Position numbers and translations under genes: made by a program. From NCBI GenBank assembly GCA_032718475.1, contig JAUCBJ010007851.1:1-50141 (forward strand): DNA of 50,141 nt, given 5' to 3'. Shown here one piece after another: positions 42,347 through 50,141 of this stretch. Within the stretch, counting starts at the first letter, position 1. Each line of letters opens with the position of its first letter. Below the pieces are notes generated by a model. That model did no database searches. It was not told the origin of the DNA and worked only from the letters and a program-made list of their open reading frames with translations. This DNA is from Nemertoderma westbladi (Eukaryota > Xenacoelomorpha > Nemertodermatida > Nemertodermatidae).

Positions 42347-42433
42347 CGACACCTATAAGTCTCTACATGCCCTGTAAGCGTCGTTCCTCCATCGTAGATA
42401 CAATGAACCTGTAAGGCTGTAAGATAGGTGTCG
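42347..42433. repeat. 10-bp inverted repeat at the right satellite edge
   Basis: CGACACCTAT at 42347-42356 and its exact complement ATAGGTGTCG at 42424-42433 flank 67 bases. The left arm lies in the last, decayed satellite bases. It could be chance, a hairpin, or the remains of a terminal inverted repeat. Confidence 0.5.
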
Positions 42434-43020
42434 ATAGAACGCGAGCTGTACAGAGTAGATCTACAGCAAATAAACCAATAAGAATAATAACAGAAAATAA
42501 TATCATAGTGTTATGATAAGTTATTATTAGTATAGCAGGTGTTGTTAGTGGTATTACTCAAACTTCGTTGGGAGATTGTTAATCCGCCGTCTCTTAATTC
42601 ACACATCGAAGATCGGATGATCGGATTAATAGATTGCAAATTCTCACAAAAATCAATAGGCCTAGATATAAACAAACAGTTAATACAAACAAAGTTCAAA
42701 CCACGATGGGGGGGGGGGGGGGGGGTTATATTGCACGGGGCCGGTTCTTAAAATACTAACGGATCCGCCGAATATCGCATCGCATGTCGATCAGCCCACT
42801 CGCCAACATCTCACCCGTTGGTAGGCCGGCGATGGCGAACTGGTTCACTCGTGTATGTGCGGATCCGACTTATCTAACAAAGAAAACCAACAGTTTAATA
42901 CGAAGTTCCTCGAATAAACTTCCTACCGGTAACGCAGTAACAGAAGCTGACAATCAAACGAACAACCAGCTAATAACTACCGTACTCGGCGTACTGCCGT
43001 ATTCGGGAAATTAAACTCAC
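42434..43020. other. Mixed sequence with a G18 run; short open frame 42784-43014 not convincing
   Basis: The G run at 42708-42725 mirrors the C run on the other side of the satellite. A 76-codon plus-strand ORF (42784-43014, starting MSISPLANISPVGR) has no recognisable domain and may be chance, or an exon if transcribed. A GTGAGT-type donor on the minus strand at 43020-43015 suggests that, if anything is a gene here, it reads leftwards and this stretch is intron. Confidence 0.35.
42708..42725. repeat. Poly-G tract, 18 nt
   Basis: A run of 18 G. Its length is likely to vary with slippage and may be misassembled. Confidence 0.9.
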
Positions 43021-43210
43021 CGATTTCATCGAGATCGCTCCTGTTTATCAATCGATTATACTCAGTAGGGGCATCCAATATGACCAACAACCATCCAAAA
43101 ACTACAGAAAGTGCGTAGTCTGAAAAAGCAATTGGTTTCATAACATTAAAGTCGAAGAATCCTATGCTAAGTCGTTTCGAGTTTAATTCCTTCGATGATT
43201 CTACGTCGTC
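43021..43210 (-). CDS. Possible host exon (membrane-segment-like peptide) with splice donor
   Basis: On the minus strand 63 codons are open between a TGA (43213-43211) and a consensus donor, CG/GTGAGT (GTGAGT at 43020-43015). The peptide includes LSIGFFDFNVMKPIAFSDYA and then LSVVFGWLLVILDAP, a hydrophobic run that could span a membrane, followed by TEYNRLINRSDLDEI. An in-frame ATG lies at 43141-43139. The shape faintly recalls the start of the second half of monocarboxylate-type MFS transporters, but that is a guess. No good polypyrimidine tract and acceptor is visible on the 5' side, and a frame this short can arise by chance. Confidence 0.28.
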
Positions 43211-43888
43211 TCATCGTCTGATACTCCATAGATTGTGCATACTGCGTCGAGATAGAACGGGGAACACATTTAGATAACATTTAAGGAGTTCCAGACCGAC
43301 AAAGGCCGCGAAAAGCGACCGTAATCGCATATAACCGTCGGAACGGAGCTGTCATCCGCTGCGGAATGCGGTACTAAATTGTCGCCAGCGGCCGTTCGTC
43401 GGATTCAAACACCGCGATTCTTTTACATTTTGTAGACAGTTCCAAGGGTTTCAAATTGACAGAAGCAGAATTTCGAAAAAAGCAAAAAAATGACCAAAAA
43501 TAACAGTTTTAACACCGCGTACACGCAAATTACCGGTAAATGCAAGTAGGCCGACATATAAATATTTTGAATTACAAACTAACGCACCCTCTCATTAATT
43601 AGTTGAATTCTCTATCGTTAATTCAGGGCTTGTCATTGGCTGAAGCAATTCCGTATCGTTAGGAATCCTGGCCACTGATTCGCTGAGAAGGCCTAACGAT
43701 AGAGAAATGTTTAGCAGGGGGTGCGCGCGCCTCCAAAAATAAACCTAATGTAATACCTATGTAGCTTTTCTCAACCTTAACATCACTAAAAACATCGGCC
43801 AGTTCCCTTCAAGAAAATGGTTGGGTCTAGAATTGGTACATACTGACATAAGGAGCGTTATTCCATTCCGCGTCTATATTCAATTCGT
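43211..43888. other. Spacer without recognised gene, containing an inverted repeat at 43608-43706
   Basis: Moderately GC-rich near 43300-43420, AT-rich elsewhere. TTCTCTATCGTTA (43608-43620) is the exact complement of TAACGATAGAGAA (43694-43706). A second copy of the left half, ATCGTTAGG at 43655-43663, can also pair with CCTAACGAT at 43692-43700. Between the arms are two diverged copies of a TATCGTTA...GGCTGA-like block, so the region is partly an imperfect tandem repeat. Confidence 0.55.
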
Positions 43889-44082
43889 CTACGTAGCGGG
43901 ATTTAATAGCGCCTCAAAGTGGGTTTTAAAGTTCTCATCTGAAGGTGCTGGCTGATCAACCACTTTACCACCATCAATATCACCTTTCCAGTTGATAGCA
44001 TGCCAGATAGATTTGGCATTATTCGTTGCTAGAAGTTTAGCCCAACACGTTGCTGATTTGTATTTGGATTCTCTACGTTACA
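43889..44082 (-). pseudogene. Antisense LINE scrap between endonuclease and RT domains
   Basis: The minus strand reads WAKLLATNNAKSIWHAINWK and then GDIDGGKVVDQPAPSDENFK, THFEALLNPAT, then a stop at 43891-43889. The phrases SIWHAINWKG and FKTHFEALLNP are typical of the linker between endonuclease and reverse transcriptase in LINE ORF2 proteins. Upstream there is an in-frame TAA. Only about 60 codons remain, so it is a dead fragment. It could derive from the RTE-like family here, but there is no overlapping copy to compare. Confidence 0.6.
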
Positions 44083-44140
44083 TAGTTATATATAGTAAAA
44101 GGTTGGTAAGAGTTGATACTGCACTGTCAGCCTGGGTTAT

Positions 44141-44342
44141 GGTGCGTTAGGTCCTGGCGCTTTAGGTCCTGGTAGCAGCAGCAGGGTAGCGTTAGGTCCG
44201 TGGCATTAGGTCCTGGTAGCATTAGGTCCGTGGCGTTAGGTCTTGGTAGCGTTAGGTCCGTGGCATTAGGTCTTGGTAGCGTTAGGTCCGCGGTGTTAGG
44301 TCCTGGTAGCGTTAGGGCCTTGCCATTAGGTCAGTAGGTCCT
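44141..44342. repeat. 30-bp minisatellite built on TTAGGTCC
   Basis: Units at 44191, 44221, 44251 and 44281 are each 30 bp: GTTAGGTCCGTGGC, then ATTAGGTCTTGGTAGC or close variants. Each holds two TTAGGTC motifs, and there are about 12 in all, counting diverged edges. Related motifs in inverted orientation lie at 44485-44550. Confidence 0.9.
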
Positions 44343-44484
44343 TGAATAGATCCAGTCTTCCTCCAAAATCAGGCAGGTTAGTAAAGGAGCAGGTTACAGA
44401 GGCCAGTTGAATGGAACCAAAACAATAAACGAGAGTTAGGGATATTGTAGAATAGATTAATAGAGAATCAACAGTCAGATATAT

Positions 44485-44550
44485 GCTATAGGACCTAATG
44501 ACTTAATGCGCCAGGACCTAAAAGCTACAGGACCTAACGCTACAGGACCT
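44485..44550. repeat. Inverted copies of the TTAGGTCC minisatellite motif
   Basis: GGACCTAATG, CCAGGACCTAAAAGCTAC, AGGACCTAACGCTACAGG and a last AGGACCT are complements of the TTAGGTCCTGG(TAGC) units at 44141-44342. The two sets, about 140 bases apart, could fold into a long imperfect hairpin. Confidence 0.8.
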
Positions 44551-45766
44551 CAGCCTCATACCTCAGCCAGTCAGCCTGCAGACTTACTGCATTTGCATTG
44601 CGGTACGGTATCAGTATAGAACTGTAGAGCAGGAGCCTAGGTCTTTTTGTGTATTGGGCTAGAGGCCACAACAGAGATAACAGCTTATTTATTTAGCTCC
44701 ACTAACAATAGCGGCCTCTTCGACATACTTGAAGAACATTCTATTCGTTGAATCCTATTTAAATCTATTGTTTAAACCTATCTATCAATCTATAAGCTAA
44801 AGAGGGTAATTGTTTTAAAAATTTGGATATGTGTATTTATTAAATAGAATAAACTCAAACAGATAACAACTCTGCTTACCGGTATTTATTATTATTTGAT
44901 TTGATTTAGTCAACTTCCAACCTTAACTTTAACTTCTATTTTGCAGTTCAGTGTCAGTAGGCCTACCGTACTTACCGGTAGTAATTAAATTAGTAGGTTC
45001 AGTACCGGTGTACCTGTAGTTAGAAATTTTTACGTACCGGTAGCTCTTTACATTTTTTTTTTATATATACCGGTACTTAATGGTGGATAGTGTAGGCCTA
45101 ATAGTTTAATAGTTTATAAATGTAGGTGACTGACAACCTGGTAGGAATAAAATATATAGATACTGGTAGTCAATAGTGGTACTGGTACTGTAAAATCGAG
45201 TAAAATATATGAGATATACATAATGTATAAAATATGGAAGATTAACTAACATAATTAAAAAAAAATAAAAATTGGATTGACAGCAATTGACCATATTTAA
45301 GACAGATGGTAATGGGAGTAGCCGTCTGTCCACCATCCAGGCCATCTGCACATTGCATGCATGATACCATAAACAAAATTTTGTTATTATTATTTTATTT
45401 ACTCCCAGTATTTCATAATTATTATAATATTTTGTATTATTCAATTTAAAATTGACGGTAAATGTTGATGATGAATAAGAATAAGAATGGGCATTTTCAC
45501 GGTTTAATACTGCAATTCCTTAGATATATTGGTGTTTGCCGGAAACACTGGCCGGACAATACACCAATGAAAGCGGTTCGCGGTGGTTCCTTAGCAGCTT
45601 AGTGCAGTGCAGTAGTGCCGACAGATCATCCATCGGTGTTTACTGCAGCACCGGCATACCGGCGTCGGTTGTTTCCCACACTGCCACACTCCTCAGGTAA
45701 CGACATCAACCGATCGGTCGCGGCCATCCTCATGGAATATTCTTCCCAATGAACTGTCGCAGTTCC
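44551..45766. other. AT-rich intergenic stretch rich in TACCGGTA; no gene recognised
   Basis: TACCGGTA occurs near 44878, 44970, 45035 and 45069, and TACCGGTG near 45003. TAGGCCTA-type palindromes lie near 44957 and 45092. The minus-strand open frame 45106-45444 is hydrophobic, AT-driven and unlike a known protein. A minus-strand frame ending at 45626 runs out of the LINE tail into flanking DNA and is not treated as a gene. Confidence 0.5.
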
Positions 45767-46860
45767 TCTACTACTACTACTACTAGGATCGGCATTCTGC
45801 ATTGCAGCTGCATTTTTAAGAATGCTGTTCCGGCTTGTCAACAAAATTGCACCGCCACAACTCCCTATCACCCATGATATTTGCTAGATCACCCGCATCT
45901 TCAAGGCCAGTGTCCTTTAAGATGCGTCTCAAGAAAGTCATGGGCTGTCCACCATGCTTATTCACTCCATGAGGCTGGCAAAGTACAAGATTATGCACTG
46001 GCTGGTCCTCACGGCGAAAGCAATATCCTGCAAAGCGGAGCCGATTTTGTTCTAGTGTCAAGGTTGGGGGAACCAATGAGACACCTCCAATGTTATATAG
46101 TAAGCATACCATCCTTTGAGCTTATGCTCATCCGATCAGAGACTTGCTGAGGACTTTCAAAGTTAACTGTCAAAATTTTGGTCTTTCTGGAGTTAATAAA
46201 AAGACCAACACTAGAAGCAGCATGTTCTAATGAGCTGAGGAGCCGTTGGGCTCCCTCTAATGATTCTGAGAGTACTCCTAAGTCATCAGCAAAGTCTAGA
46301 TCAGTTAGGTACTTGGCAGGATTTCCTCGACTTCTGGAGCCAGTAGGTGGAGTTATCATCACCCCATCATCATTATGATGATCTAAGGACATGCGTAAAA
46401 CATAGTCAACCACAATTATGAACAAGAATGGTGCAAGTGTGTCTCCCTGGAGGACGCCCCATAACACTTCAAATGGTTCTGTGTCACCGTCAACAGTAGA
46501 CACAAATGTTGTCGAACCATCGTATACTGATCTGATTGCTGCAATAATTTCATCAGGAATCCCATATAATGAAAGTATGCTGAACATACGTGAGCGAGAG
46601 ACTGAATCAAAGGCCTTGAAGAAGTCAACAAAGATAACAGCCAGATGCCTGTCTTTCTTTTTTGATAACTCTTCAATTATCCTTCTAAGTGCCAAAATGG
46701 GTTCCATGGTCCCACGACCTTTACGGAACCCATTCTGATTTCCACGGAGCAGTCTCTCAATGGGATCCCTGATGCGATTTAATAGAATCCTATTGTATAG
46801 CTTTGCAGCAATCGAGATCAATGAGATTCCCGGGCGACAAGATAGCGGCAGAGACTTCTC
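45767..46860 (-). mobile_element. RTE-like LINE, second copy, 5'-truncated with internal deletion
   Basis: Nearly identical to 7955-9275 but on the minus strand. The 3' end is a (CTA)n run at 45767-45784, preceded in element sense by the same short 3' UTR. In element sense the copy reaches a little further 5' than the plus-strand copy, with GISLISIAAKLYNRILLNRI visible. The 5' limit near 46850-46880 is approximate. The bases matching 8652-8953 of the plus copy are missing. Confidence 0.85.
45833..46860 (-). pseudogene. LINE reverse transcriptase broken by a 302-bp deletion
   Basis: RT motifs are intact in the first frame, open at 46821-46093: FVDFFKAFDSVS (A), GVLQGDTLAPFLF (B, with the usual Gln) and LDFADDLGVL (C). 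Shortly after SSKDGML the sequence jumps to YNIGGVSLVPP, skipping the thumb region (DDFCYLGSWI to HISNQTL in the other copy). 302 is not a multiple of three, so the C-terminal part to the stop near 45816 lies in another frame (46112-45816). The protein is not functional. Confidence 0.85.
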
Positions 46861-47206
46861 CTGCGGATTTTATAATAAAGTACTGTGGCGTAGAACTGGA
46901 TATATATTAAACCGTGGCGAGGCGGTACAACTCTATTGGCGATGCACCGGGATGCGAACTGGGGCTGTTGCGAAGTGGACCCTCGAGTTTGCAATAATTG
47001 ACGATAAGATTGAGTTCGTTTGTTTCTCGGATCTCGCTCGAAACAATATCCCTTTCCTTCGGTACAAGACCTGTTTAAGTTATTGGTCGGAAGTTACAGA
47101 ACTCATCAACTTAATCGATCATTATGAAGATGAGAATCTCCGCTTCATTGCTGCATTGTGTGTTACTGAACACCCCACGGAACGGAGTTATCTACACCTC
47201 TGGTGA
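46861..47206 (+). CDS. Unrecognised open frame, possible exon
   Basis: A plus-strand frame entering from antisense LINE sequence at 46760 stays open to TGA at 47204-47206; the part beyond the LINE is about 115 codons. It looks protein-like, with EFAIIDDKIEFVCFSDLARN and LINLIDHYEDENLRFIAALC, but matches no family I know. The ATG at 46760 lies in the LINE and is not a real start. It could be a host exon interrupted by the LINE, a fragment of another mobile element, or chance. Confidence 0.28.
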
Positions 47207-47702
47207 TATCTGCAATGTTTTCCAGTAGTATTGCTATTCCATCAAACTCTGTAATATTCTAAGTTGAATAACAGTTGAAACTGCCTAGCCTACGGTTATT
47301 GCGCAGTTTAACTAACGCGACTGGTAAACTATCGTCGGGCACTTATTGTTCGGAACCCCGGTTTATATGGTTTCCGGCATCAGGTTAATCAAAAAGCCTA
47401 ACTCTTCCCTCCTGCACCACGTTGACGCCGTGGCAGAGCTTATAATTAAAATCATAGAGATTTTAGTTAAACTAAAGTTGCAGGATATATTTTAATTATA
47501 TTAGTAAATATAATACATAATTTTATGTTAATAATAAATAAGGAAGGTTTTACTGTGGAAGATCACCCATGGCGGTGAATAGGCATTCCTTGGCTTAACG
47601 AGCCTAAAAGATTCACCCATTCATAATAAATAAACACATAAATATTTTCATTCGACAACAATCCTCTACGTCCTATAATTTTCTTGAATAGTGAATTTGA
47701 TT
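47207..47702. other. AT-rich spacer without recognised features
   Basis: Mixed then AT-rich sequence leading to the second satellite. A small self-complementary patch (ATCACCCATGGCGGTGAAT) lies near 47565. No ORF, tRNA or known repeat was recognised. Confidence 0.5.
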
Positions 47703-50141
47703 GGTACCTGTAATCGTACTCGGTACCTGTATTAGTCGACGTACTCGGTACCTGTAGTAGTCGTACGTACTCGGTACCTGTATTAGTCGACGTACTCGGT
47801 ACCTGTATTAGTCGTACGTACTCGGTACCTGTATTAGTCGACGTACTCGGTACCTGTATTAGTCGGCGTACTCGGTACCTGTATTAGTCGACGTACTCGG
47901 TACCTGTATTAGTCGACGTACTCGGTACCTGTATTAGTCGACGTACTCGGTACCTGTATTAGTCGACGTACTCGGTACCTGTATTAGTCGGCGTACTCGG
48001 TACCTGTATTAGTCGACGTACTCGGTACCTGTATTAGTCGTACGTACTCGGTACCTGTATTAGTCGTACGTACTCGGTACCTGTATTAGTCGTACGTACT
48101 CGGTACCTGTATTAGTCGTCGTACTTGGTACCTGTATTAGTCGACGTACTCGGTACCTGTATTAGTCGACGTACTCGGTACCTGTATTAGTCGTACGTAC
48201 TCGGTACCTGTATTAGTCGTACGTACTCGGTACCTGTATTAGTCGACGTACTCGGTACCTGTATTAGTCGTCGTACTCGGTACCTGTATTAGTCGACGTA
48301 CTCGGTACCTGTATTAGTCGTACGTACTCGGTACCTGTATTAGTCGTACGTACTCGGTACCTGTATTAGTCGTACGTACTCGGTACCTGTATTAGTCGTA
48401 CGTACTCGGTACCTGTATTAGTCGACGTACTCGGTACCTGTATTAGTCGTACGTACTCGGTACCTGTATTAGTCGACGTACTCGGTACCTGTATTAGTCG
48501 ACGTACTCGGTACCTGTATTAGTCGACGTACTCGGTACCTGTATTAGTCGACGTACTCGGTACCTGTATTAGTCGTACGTACTCGGTACCTGTATTAGTC
48601 GTACGTACTCGGTACCTGTATTAGTCGTACGTACTCGGTACCTGTATTAGTCGTACGTACTCGGTACCTGTATTAGTCGTCGTACTTGGTACCTGTATTA
48701 GTCGTACGTACTCGGTACCTGTATTAGTCGACGTACTCGGTACCTGTATTAGTCGTACGTACTCGGTACCTGTATTAGTCGTACGTACTCGGTACCTGTA
48801 TTAGTCGTACGTACTCGGTACCTGTATTAGTCGACGTACTCGGTACCTGTATTAGTCGTACGTACTCGGTACCTGTATTAGTCGTCGTACTCGGTACCTG
48901 TATTAGTCGACGTACTCGGTACCTGTATTAGTCGACGTACTCGGTACCTGTATTAGTCGACGTACTCGGTACCTGTATTAGTCGTACGTACTCGGTACCT
49001 GTATTAGTCGTCGTACTCGGTACCTGTATTAGTCGACGTACTCGGTACCTGTATTAGTCGACGTACTCGGTACCTGTATTAGTCGACGTACTCGGTACCT
49101 GTATTAGTCGTACGTACTCGGTACCTGTATTAGTCGACGTACTCGGTACCTGTATTAGTCGTCGTACTCGGTACCTATATTAGTCGACGTACTCGGTACC
49201 TGTATTAGTCGTCGTACTTGGTACCTGTATTAGTCGACGTACTCGGTACCTGTATTAGTCGACGTACTCGGTACCTGTATTAGTCGACGTACTCGGTACC
49301 TGTATTAGTCGACGTACTCGGTACCTGTAGTAGTCGTACGTACTCGGTACCTGTATTAGTCGACGTACTCGGTACCTGTATTAGTCGACGTACTCGGTAC
49401 CTGTATTAGTCGGCATATTCGGTACCTATATTAGTCGACGTACTCGGTACCTGTATTAGTCGTCGTACTTGGTACCTGTATTAGTCGACGTACTCGGTAC
49501 CTGTATTAGTCGACGTACTCGGTACCTGTATTAGTCGACGTACTCGGTACCTGTATTAGTCGACGTACTCGGTACCTGTATTAGTCGACGTACTCGGTAC
49601 CTGTATTAGTCGACGTACTCGGTACCTGTAGTAGTCGTACGTACTCGGTACCTGTATTAGTCGACGTACTCGGTACCTGTATTAGTCGGCATATTCGGTA
49701 CCTGTATTAGTCGACGTACTCGGTACCTGTATTAGTCGACGTACTCGGTACCTGTATTAGTCGACGTACTCGGTACCTGTATTAGTCGTCGTACTCGGTA
49801 CCTGTATTAGTCGTACGTACTCGGTACCTGTATTAGTCGGCATATTCGGTACCTATATTAGTCGACGTACTCGGTACCTGTATTAGTCGTCGTACTTGGT
49901 ACCTGTATTAGTCGACGTACTCGGTACCTGTATTAGTCGACGTACTCGGTACCTGTATTAGTCGACGTACTCGGTACCTGTATTAGTCGACGTACTCGGT
50001 ACCTGTATTAGTCGACGTACTCGGTACCTGTATTAGTCGACGTACTCGGTACCTGTAGTAGTCGTACGTACTCGGTACCTGTATTAGTCGACGTACTCGG
50101 TACCTGTATTAGTCGGCATATTCGGTACCTGTATTAGTCGA
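47703..50141. repeat. 25/26-bp satellite array, about 95 monomers, continuing past the window
   Basis: Monomers read GGTACCTGTATTAGTCG, a variable spot, then CGTACTC. The variable spot is A, T or G (25 bp) or TA (26 bp). Rarer changes are TACTTGG, GCATATTC, CTATATTAG and GTAGTAGTCG. Palindromes GGTACC, GTCGAC and CGTACG occur. Rare variants recur 427 bases apart: CGGCATATTC at 49411 and 49838, and at 49687 and 50114; TCGTCGTACTT at 49460 and 49887. This gives a 17-monomer higher-order unit near the right end. The array is non-coding and its full size is unknown. Confidence 0.97.

Larger units (their letters stand above)
18880..42349. repeat. 41-bp satellite array, about 570 monomers
   Basis: A head-to-tail array with a strict 41-bp period. 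Each monomer reads CTAGTTTACCAGGTTCC, then ATATTGTTACGT, then a 3-base window, then CCCACGCCA. The window is almost always CGT, CGA, AAA, AGA or GGT, with single TGA and GGA cases (near 21820 and 41254). Other changes are rare: CATACTG, CATGTTG, CCGTATTG, CACGATACT, CACGTCAC and TTGGTACGTGG. One monomer at about 25346 is 42 bp (TAAATCCC) and one near 40512 has lost a base (TTCGTCG). Because 41 is not a multiple of three and every monomer has a TAG in ACTAGT, no frame stays open for long, so the array is non-coding. ACTAGT, and TACGTA in the AAA and AGA classes, are palindromes. The right edge decays at 42290-42349. No centromere or other role can be assigned from the sequence. Confidence 0.98.

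Noticed and set aside
18880-42349. CRISPR-like array: regular repeats with short variable parts
   Set aside because: The variable part is only 3 bp with five recurring states, there are no unique spacers and no cas genes, and the context is animal retrotransposons. It is a satellite.
18880-42349. Coding repeat protein in the 41-bp array
   Set aside because: The period is not a multiple of three and every monomer has TAG on one strand and TAG/TAA on the other, so no frame stays open beyond about three monomers.
44141-44342. Telomere-like TTAGG repeats
   Set aside because: TTAGG occurs only inside a 30-bp minisatellite unit, not as a pure pentamer array, and lies between transposon fragments.
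45106-45444. 112-codon minus-strand ORF
   Set aside because: AT-driven, hydrophobic and low-complexity, with no motif; it lies in an AT-rich stretch where such frames occur by chance.
45626-45871. Minus-strand ORF spanning the LINE tail and its flank
   Set aside because: Its first third is the LINE C-terminus and TAG tail in a wrong frame; the remainder has no recognisable domain.

Overview
The window looks like repeat-dense, non-genic DNA from an invertebrate animal, most likely marine. It holds animal-type retrotransposons of several classes (a Ulp1/PHD/RT/REL non-LTR element, RTE-like, CR1-like and L2-like LINEs, Ty3/Gypsy and BEL/Pao LTR elements), two young satellites, and no bacterial operons, tRNA or rRNA. 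The species cannot be named from the sequence, and no host gene is firmly recognisable.

Layout. 1-1292: pieces of three LINEs (an RTE-like 3' tail, an antisense endonuclease fragment, the 3' end of a CR1-like element). 1309-7844: an apparently full-length NeSL/Utopia-type non-LTR retrotransposon between two identical 16-bp direct repeats. It has a Ulp1-like cysteine protease ORF, then a long ORF with a proline-rich repeat, a PHD finger, reverse transcriptase and a C-terminal restriction-like endonuclease. 7905-9275: RTE-like LINE. 9276-9500: L2-like LINE 3' end with an (ATT)n tail. 9501 to about 14660: 5'-truncated Ty3/Gypsy element with gag, protease, RT, RNase H, integrase, polypurine tract and 3' LTR. 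14672 to about 18200, minus strand: BEL/Pao element with gag, protease and the start of RT, cut before the RT catalytic motif, followed by its putative PBS and 5' LTR.

18880-42349: one uninterrupted 41-bp satellite, about 570 monomers and nearly half the window. Almost all variation sits in a 3-bp window (CGT, CGA, AAA, AGA or GGT), and whole blocks are copied at offsets of 16, 90 and 131 monomers. 42350-47700: mixed sequence with an inverted repeat at the satellite edge, a G18 run, a possible minus-strand host exon, an antisense LINE scrap, a 30-bp minisatellite with inverted copies nearby, an AT-rich stretch rich in the palindrome TACCGGTA, and a second RTE-like copy with a 302-bp internal deletion. 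47703 to the end: a second satellite with 25- and 26-bp monomers and a 427-bp higher-order period, running off the window.

The elements do not work together as a pathway; they record successive insertions. The CR1 tail was the landing site of the NeSL-type element, and the RTE-like family leaves (TAG)n tails abutting other fragments of its kind. The most notable items are the NeSL-type element with its target duplication and the satellite with its restricted variable window and nested duplications.
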